Shown here: piece after piece, positions 59,426-64,000 of the stretch
Position numbering within the stretch: position 1 is the first letter of the stretch
Layout of the letters: every line of letters starts with the position of its first letter
Position numbers and translations under genes: made by a program
Notes under the pieces: model-generated
What the model was told of the DNA's origin: nothing
Seen by the model: the letters and a program-made list of their open reading frames with translations, nothing else
Database searches by the model: none
NCBI RefSeq assembly: GCF_003063355.1
Contig: NZ_NESH01000001.1
Span: 868,001-932,000, forward strand
DNA length: 64,000 bases
Reading direction: 5' to 3'
Origin: Limnohabitans sp. Bal53
GTDB taxonomy: Bacteria > Pseudomonadota > Gammaproteobacteria > Burkholderiales > Burkholderiaceae_C

Positions 59426-60295
59426 TCAAAACGCTGGGTCTGCCGTGAAGGTGACGCGATGCAGCTTGCGGTGCTGCGGATAAAAGTCGGCCACGGCGTA
59501 ATGCTGGGTCGAGCGGTTGTCCCACACCGCCAATGAATGGGGCTGCCAGCAAAACCGGGCCTGCACTTCGGGGGCGGTGATCAGCCCAAACAACTGCGCC
59601 AACAATGCGTCGCTTTGCGTACGCGGCAGGCCGTGGATGTGGGTGGTGAAGGTCGGGTTAACGTACAAAATCTTTTTGCCTGTGACGGGGTGCACACGCA
59701 CCACCGGGTGCGTCACGGGTGGGTATTTGGCGCGAGCAGCCTGCAGCTGCTCGCCCGTGGCATCTTGGCGCAGCAAGTATTCGGTCCAGCCGGTCACCTC
59801 CCAGGTGTGCATGGCACTCAAGGTTTCCAGATAGGCTTTGAAGTCAGCAGGCAAGGCCTCGTAGGCGGTGGTCATGCTGGCCCAGACGGTGTCGCCACCG
59901 CTGGCTGGAATCACTTGCGCATACAGGCTGGTGCCGATGGGCGGATTGGCTTGCCAGGTGATGTCGGAATGCCAATTGTTGTTGGCCGCCGGGCGCTCGG
60001 CGGTGCTTTCCACAACTTCAATCTCGGGCTGGCTCTCCACTCGGGGAAAGAAGGCTTTGACTTCGTTGACTTGGCCAAAACTGCGGGTGAAGGCCACCTG
60101 CTGAGCAGGGGTGAGCACTTGATCCCGAAAAAAGATCACCTCGAACCGGGCCAAAGCGTCCTTCAGCTCGGTTTGTGCCAGATCACTCAAGGGTTGCGAC
60201 AAATCCAAACCATGGAGCGTGGCCCCGATGTTGGGGGTAAAGGGCGTGGCAACAAAGCTTTGGTAGTCGGGCATCCGAGCAGTGAAAAATGTCAT
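59426..60295 (-). CDS. TauD/TfdA-family 2-oxoglutarate dioxygenase
   Basis: The 289-residue enzyme has the iron ligands H-x-D in NNWHSDITW near 105 and the later histidine and arginine in QHYAVADFYPQHRKLHRVT. FFRDQVLTPAQQVAFTRSFG is typical of TauD. Members cleave taurine, alkyl sulfates or phenoxyacetates. The ATG at 60295 is preferred to 60376. It lies downstream of the MbnH gene on the same strand but need not be related. Confidence 0.88.
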   Translation of the reverse strand: MTFFTARMPDYQSFVATPFTPNIGATLHGLDLSQPLSDLAQTELKDALARFEVIFFRDQVLTPAQQVAFTRSFGQVNEVKAFFPRVESQPEIEVVESTAERPAANNNWHSDITWQANPPIGTSLYAQVIPASGGDTVWASMTTAYEALPADFKAYLETLSAMHTWEVTGWTEYLLRQDATGEQLQAARAKYPPVTHPVVRVHPVTGKKILYVNPTFTTHIHGLPRTQSDALLAQLFGLITAPEVQARFCWQPHSLAVWDNRSTQHYAVADFYPQHRKLHRVTFTADPAF

Positions 60296-60329
60296 TTCCC
60301 GATGATGCCAGAGCGGGCCCCAGCCAGTT

Positions 60330-61478
60330 TCACGGGCGCGTTTTCCACGGATTGGCGTGGCGAGGGTTGTGAACAAAGGTGTGGTCGGTCAAGGTGTTCA
60401 AGAAAGCGACCAGGTCGCTGACTTCTTGTTCGCTGACCTCGAAGCCCCCGATCAATGAACTGCGCAAGGGGCTGGGCCCGTTGGCCGTGCCGCCTGCGCG
60501 GCCGGCCTGGGCGTAGTGCTCGCGGATGACTTGGTCGAGCGTGGCCATCGAGCCGTCGTGCATATAGGGCGCGGTCAGCGCAATGTTGCGCAGGCTGGTC
60601 GTGCGGAACTTGCCCATGTCATCGGGGTCGCCCGTGAACTCGCTGATGCCCGGGTTGTCTGCGGGGTAAGCACCCCGGCCATCCAGGTTGTGCATGCCCG
60701 TGTTGTGAAAGCCGCGCTCGGCCAATGGCAGCTTGCTGTGGCGGATGTTGTCGGTGAAGGTGAAGCTGCCGTGGCAGTGGTAGCACTCCATCTTTTCGCC
60801 AAAGAACAGGCTTTCTCCGCGCTTGGCCGCTGGGGATATGGCCGTGGGCTGGCCGCCGTATTTGTAGCGGTCATACGGGCTGTCAAACGAGAGCAGGCTG
60901 CGCTGAAAACTGGCCAAGGCTTTGGTCAGCGTGCCCAGCGAATACAAAGCCTCTCTGCCTTTTGCGGCTTCGGATGGAAAGGCTTTGGCAAACAAGTCGC
61001 GGTAACGCGCATCGGCTTGCAGGCGTGCAAACAGTTCTTTCTCTCGCCCTGCCATGCCCATCTCGACCGGATGCTCACCAAACAGCGGAATGAGCGCCTG
61101 CACCTCCAAAGCCGTGAGGTTGGGGTTGGCCCAAGTCAGCACTGGCAGATAGGCCACATTAGCCAGCGCCATGGCACTGCGTTGACCCGCTTGCCCGGTG
61201 ACGCCCTTGGCCACGGCCAGTCCGTCGGTGAAGGCTTTGTCCTGGTGGTGGCAGGTGGCGCACGACATGCTGCTGTCAGCCGACAGGCGTTGGTCGTAAA
61301 ACAGGTGCCGCCCCAGCTCGACCTTGGCCGCACTCATCGGGTTGTCTGCGGGCACCACAGGGCGTGGCACCCAGGCAGGCAGGTCCCAATGAAAAACGTC
61401 TGTGGAACTGCCCGTGAGCACAGCCCAGCCAGCCAAGGCCAGCAGGCAGGTGCTCAGGGTTTTGCTCAAAGGATTCAT
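60330..61478 (-). CDS. Diheme enzyme, MbnH/MauG-like
   Basis: The 382-residue secreted protein has a signal peptide and two heme sites: CATCH at 73-77 and CYHCH at 232-236. It belongs to the MauG/cytochrome c peroxidase superfamily and, with the gene behind it, forms the pair called MbnH/MbnP (metallo-mystery pair). MbnH oxidises a tryptophan in MbnP to kynurenine to build a copper site. It lies 21 bases after the MbnP gene. Confidence 0.88.
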   Translation of the reverse strand: MNPLSKTLSTCLLALAGWAVLTGSSTDVFHWDLPAWVPRPVVPADNPMSAAKVELGRHLFYDQRLSADSSMSCATCHHQDKAFTDGLAVAKGVTGQAGQRSAMALANVAYLPVLTWANPNLTALEVQALIPLFGEHPVEMGMAGREKELFARLQADARYRDLFAKAFPSEAAKGREALYSLGTLTKALASFQRSLLSFDSPYDRYKYGGQPTAISPAAKRGESLFFGEKMECYHCHGSFTFTDNIRHSKLPLAERGFHNTGMHNLDGRGAYPADNPGISEFTGDPDDMGKFRTTSLRNIALTAPYMHDGSMATLDQVIREHYAQAGRAGGTANGPSPLRSSLIGGFEVSEQEVSDLVAFLNTLTDHTFVHNPRHANPWKTRP

Positions 61479-61499
61479 GGCCGAGCTCTGGGGTGCAGA

Positions 61500-62384
61500 T
61501 CAGCGCTTGGACAAAAGGCGTTGAGGGCCTGCAGCGGCCACGCCGTCATAGGCCAGGCCCAGCGCCTGCATCACAGGTGGGCAGTCGCCGTCTTTGGGGA
61601 AGCTCATGCAGCCGGGCGATGTGCCTTTGGCGTTCACGTCCACATTGGCCTGTGCCAGCAACGCGCCCATGTCGGCCACCACGGTGTTTTTGCGCAGGTC
61701 AAAGCCATCGAAGCGCACCGTCATGCGGTTGGGGTTTTGGCAAGCGCTGGGGGCCTGGGTTTTGCTCTCGCCCGCGCATGCCGTGCTGCCCAGGTGCACC
61801 GAGTAGCGCGTGACCGGGCCCATGGCGTTGGCTGCTGCGGGTTTGTCTGTGCTGATGCCACTGCTGGCGGTGTCGAACTTGATGAACTTGTAGCCGCCTT
61901 GCCAGTTCCAGAACATGGCTGTGGAGTTGAGCGGCGCGGGGGCGACCGTGGGGTCTTGGTGATTTTGTGCAAAGGGCACGCCCACGGTGAGTTCCACCCC
62001 GGTGTACTCGCCCGCAGGCACTTGGCCGCGCACGCTGGTGTTGGTGGCTTCTGTGCCATTGCGGCAAGGGCCTGCGCCGTTTTCAAAGTCCAGCAGCGCC
62101 ACCGATTGCTGTTGCCACACGCCGTCTTGTGCGAGCTGCACGGGCACGGTGCTGCCGTCTTGGCGCACCAGCTTGACCTCGCTCACGTACATGCGAAAGT
62201 CGCTGGGCGTGATGGTCGAGCGCGTGCTGCCCACGCCTTCGTAACGCTGGCCGCAGGCAAAGGGCTGGCCGTTGATTTGGGCAGCAAATTTCAGCTCAAC
62301 AGCTTGGGAAGTGGGTGGGCTGGGCAAGGTGCTGCAGGCGCTCACGGTCAAGGCCACTGCCGTCAGGGTGAAAATATTTTTCAT
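61500..62384 (-). CDS. MbnP-like four-cysteine lipoprotein (partner of MbnH)
   Basis: The 294-residue protein has a lipoprotein signal (LTVSAC at the end) and the conserved pattern of the metallo-mystery pair four-Cys family: QPFACGQRY, AGPCRNG, STACAGES, PSACQNP. The tryptophan-rich FWNWQGGYKFIKFD segment is a good candidate for the modified residue. It should be a periplasmic copper-binding protein. A TGGAGAA site precedes the ATG at 62384. Confidence 0.88.
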   Translation of the reverse strand: MKNIFTLTAVALTVSACSTLPSPPTSQAVELKFAAQINGQPFACGQRYEGVGSTRSTITPSDFRMYVSEVKLVRQDGSTVPVQLAQDGVWQQQSVALLDFENGAGPCRNGTEATNTSVRGQVPAGEYTGVELTVGVPFAQNHQDPTVAPAPLNSTAMFWNWQGGYKFIKFDTASSGISTDKPAAANAMGPVTRYSVHLGSTACAGESKTQAPSACQNPNRMTVRFDGFDLRKNTVVADMGALLAQANVDVNAKGTSPGCMSFPKDGDCPPVMQALGLAYDGVAAAGPQRLLSKR

Positions 62385-62404
62385 CGTGTTCTCCATTTCA
62401 AAAA

Positions 62405-62950
62405 TCAATGCTTGTGCGCAGGCGCACCTGCACGCGGTGTTTGCACCCAAACGTTCACACGCCGGGTGCCTGCTTTTTCAAAGACCAGCTCCAGATCGAA
62501 GCGGTCACCGTCTTGGAGGGGTTTGGCCACGTCCAGCAGCATCAGGTGGTGCGTGCCTGCGCCGCCGTGCCGCAAGGACACTTCGGTTTGCGCGGGCAGC
62601 TCCAGCGCAGGGACTTGGCGCATGCGCATGACGTTGCCGTCCATCTGCATGTGGTGGATTTCGACCCGCGCAGCCACAGCGGTGCGGGCCGACAGCAGTC
62701 GGTCAGGCGTTTTGCCTTTGTTGCGGATGGACTTGAAATACACCGCGCCGGTCGTAGTGCCTGCAAGGCTGGGCGTGGCGTAGGGGTGGTCGATGACCAC
62801 ATCGCCTTGGCGAAAGTCGTGTGCGTGGGCAGAGCCCATGCCCAACAGCGCCAGGGCCACCAGCCCCATGAACAAGCCACCCGTCACAAAGCCCAGGCCA
62901 AAGCCGGTTTTTGGGGCGCTCTGCCAGAACCTGAAAATCACTTGTTGCAT
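62405..62950 (-). CDS. Copper chaperone PCuAC
   Basis: The 181-residue exported protein has an N-terminal hydrophobic segment (FVTGGLFMGLVALALLGMGS) and the PCuAC pattern: VEIHHMQMDGNVMRMRQVP, then LRHGGAGTHHLMLLD. Its His/Met ligands hold copper(I) for delivery to cytochrome oxidase CuA or other sites. The histidine-rich C-terminus (APAHKH) may be an extra binding tail. The ATG at 62950 has AAAGG ahead. Confidence 0.9.
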   Translation of the reverse strand: MQQVIFRFWQSAPKTGFGLGFVTGGLFMGLVALALLGMGSAHAHDFRQGDVVIDHPYATPSLAGTTTGAVYFKSIRNKGKTPDRLLSARTAVAARVEIHHMQMDGNVMRMRQVPALELPAQTEVSLRHGGAGTHHLMLLDVAKPLQDGDRFDLELVFEKAGTRRVNVWVQTPRAGAPAHKH

Positions 62951-62960
62951 ACCAGACCTT

Positions 62961-63635
62961 TCAGGCCGCCATGGCAAAGGGCTGGTCCACCGCCCACACG
63001 CTGGGCACACGCAGTCGAGGCTGCTTGCGTTCGGGCAACAAGGTGTTGAGTTCGCGGCACACGGTCTCGAAGGTGGAGTCGACCACGCGGGCCATTTCTT
63101 TGAGCGTGGGCAGTTCTTTGCGCTGAACGGTCAACACACGGCCATCGGCCTGCTTGCCCAACACCGTCAACAAATAGGCCAGTCGCTGCACGATGGGGCC
63201 GGTGCGCAAAAGGTGCATGTCGCAGGTCTGCCGCTGCTGCTGCATGAAGCCCTGCGTCATGGTGGTGTAGCGGTCCAGATCTTGGCTTACCGGGTGGGGC
63301 ACCGCTTGTGCGGCCACCAAGGCCACAGCCGTGAAGGCATAGGGCTCGGCACACAGCGACTCCACGCCGATCAGGTCACCGGCCTGGGCCAGTTGCACCA
63401 GAATTGGGCCGTCTTGGCCATGGCGCTCCAGCTTGAAAACACCTTGGGTCACGCGCCACACGGGACCGACACCGCCGGCGGCCAACAAGCTTTGGCCACG
63501 GCTCACGCTGATGGGTTCACCCACCGGAATTTGATTGAGAAATTGCACACGCTGCTCCTGACTGAAACGGCCAGAGCACCCGCTGAAAAGCGGGCACCCG
63601 GCAAACAGCAGGCGGGCATGGGCCCAGCCTGCCAC
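62961..63635 (-). CDS. Crp/Fnr-family transcriptional regulator
   Basis: The 224-residue protein has a cyclic-nucleotide-fold N-terminal domain (RGQSLLAAGG, GDLIGVESL) and a winged helix with LKEMARVVDSTFETVCRELN as recognition helix. Two cysteines near the N-terminus (CPLFSGC) could be a redox or metal site but do not match the four-cysteine FNR cluster. It lies 10 bases upstream of the PCuAC gene and may control the copper module. Confidence 0.88.
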   Translation of the reverse strand: MAGWAHARLLFAGCPLFSGCSGRFSQEQRVQFLNQIPVGEPISVSRGQSLLAAGGVGPVWRVTQGVFKLERHGQDGPILVQLAQAGDLIGVESLCAEPYAFTAVALVAAQAVPHPVSQDLDRYTTMTQGFMQQQRQTCDMHLLRTGPIVQRLAYLLTVLGKQADGRVLTVQRKELPTLKEMARVVDSTFETVCRELNTLLPERKQPRLRVPSVWAVDQPFAMAA

Positions 63636-63643
63636 GGCTGACT

Positions 63644-64000
63644 TCAGGCGTGGGCAGGCGGGGCGCGGGAGTGGACCGTCCAGTGCAGGACGGCTTGAGG
63701 AATGTGTTGATCAAACTGCGCCAACAGAGGCGGCGCTTGTGGCAATGCCTGCCACGACAAGGGTGTAGGCGGCGGCGCCATGCGGTCACTGGCCAACACG
63801 CACAAGGCGCAATGGTCGAGCATGGACGCACCCGGTACAGAACCTTCGCCGCTCTGTGCATTGCCCTGTTCGTTGAGCGCCGTCTGTGGTGTGCCCTCGG
63901 TGGTGCACACCGCCATCCATGGCACGGCGCTGCCCTGGCTCCAGGCCCGCGCACGCGAGACCGTGGGGGCCAAAGCCGCCAGCAGCATCGCGCACAGCAG
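63644..64000 (-). CDS. DUF2946-type small protein (partial, cut by window end)
   Basis: The frame continues past an ATG at 63988 to the last base of the window. It begins in a hydrophobic segment (LLAALAPTVSRA) and carries DHCALCVLASDRM, a version of the DUF2946 CxxC motif. Such proteins sit beside copper genes and may help copper handling. It is on the same strand as the Crp/Fnr and PCuAC genes with close spacing. Confidence 0.7.
   Translation of the reverse strand: MLCAMLLAALAPTVSRARAWSQGSAVPWMAVCTTEGTPQTALNEQGNAQSGEGSVPGASMLDHCALCVLASDRMAPPPTPLSWQALPQAPPLLAQFDQHIPQAVLHWTVHSRAPPAHA

Noticed and set aside
60516-62783. 755-codon open frame on the plus strand across the MbnH/MbnP genes
   Set aside because: It is antisense to three well-identified genes; high GC makes long stop-free opposite frames common. 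The translation has no recognisable domain.

Overview
The window is GC-rich, densely coded chromosomal DNA from a betaproteobacterium of the order Burkholderiales, most likely family Comamonadaceae. The strongest pointers are the gene order rpmH-rnpA-yidD-yidC-mnmE running left and dnaA-dnaN-gyrB running right from about 44.5 kb, which marks the replication-origin neighbourhood, together with a metX-metW pair, a PhaM-type polyhydroxyalkanoate granule protein and a linked lptC-kdsC-kdsD group. No rRNA, tRNA, CRISPR array, prophage or intact insertion sequence was found. All family assignments come from reading translations by eye; no database search was run.

Layout, left end. 0-2 kb holds a truncated gene end, an SDR dehydrogenase, a NIPSNAP protein and a universal stress protein. 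2-6.4 kb is a redox island: an SHP-type oxygen-binding cytochrome c, a diheme cytochrome c and a cytochrome b561, divergent from a PepSY protein and an OmpR-type two-component pair. 6.4-12.9 kb holds an extradiol-type dioxygenase, a GabD-like aldehyde dehydrogenase, pyrrolidone-carboxylate peptidase with a tandem duplication of its 3' end, a cytochrome c, an MpaB-type oxygenase and a lipocalin. 13-17.4 kb looks like a small catabolic cluster (SDR, GntR regulator, flavin hydroxylase, DUF2783 protein, VOC protein).

Middle. 17.4-29.5 kb is housekeeping and transport: an MFS exporter, metW/metX behind a SAM-II-type riboswitch and terminator, a GDT1-family cation transporter, amtB with a probable sigma-54/NtrC promoter, an RRM RNA-binding protein with a structured leader, lptC-kdsC-kdsD, a CPA2 antiporter, apt and a cupin. 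29.6-36.8 kb is a complete branched-chain amino acid-type ABC transporter (livGFHMK) divergent from an MDR oxidoreductase and an amidase; its base composition looks lower in GC than its surroundings. 36.8-37.6 kb is a gene graveyard containing a recognisable livG fragment, followed by an acyl-CoA ligase and a fatty acid desaturase.

Right end. 40.3-50 kb is the origin region. 50-55 kb holds queA, an antitoxin whose partner toxin carries an in-frame stop, a three-component ring-hydroxylating oxygenase set (alpha, beta, ferredoxin) and its divergent LysR regulator. 55-59.4 kb holds tgt, a DUF4143 ATPase behind a long palindrome, a FIST-domain protein and PhaM. 59.4-64 kb holds a TauD-type dioxygenase and a copper/redox module: MbnH-type diheme enzyme, MbnP-type lipoprotein, PCuAC copper chaperone, a Crp/Fnr regulator and a DUF2946 protein cut by the window edge.

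No wholly undescribed system stands out. The best candidates for follow-up are the SAM-II riboswitch with an extra hairpin and a downstream terminator, the MbnH/MbnP pair next to copper genes, the palindrome at the DUF4143 gene start, and the small dispersed palindromic repeat family.
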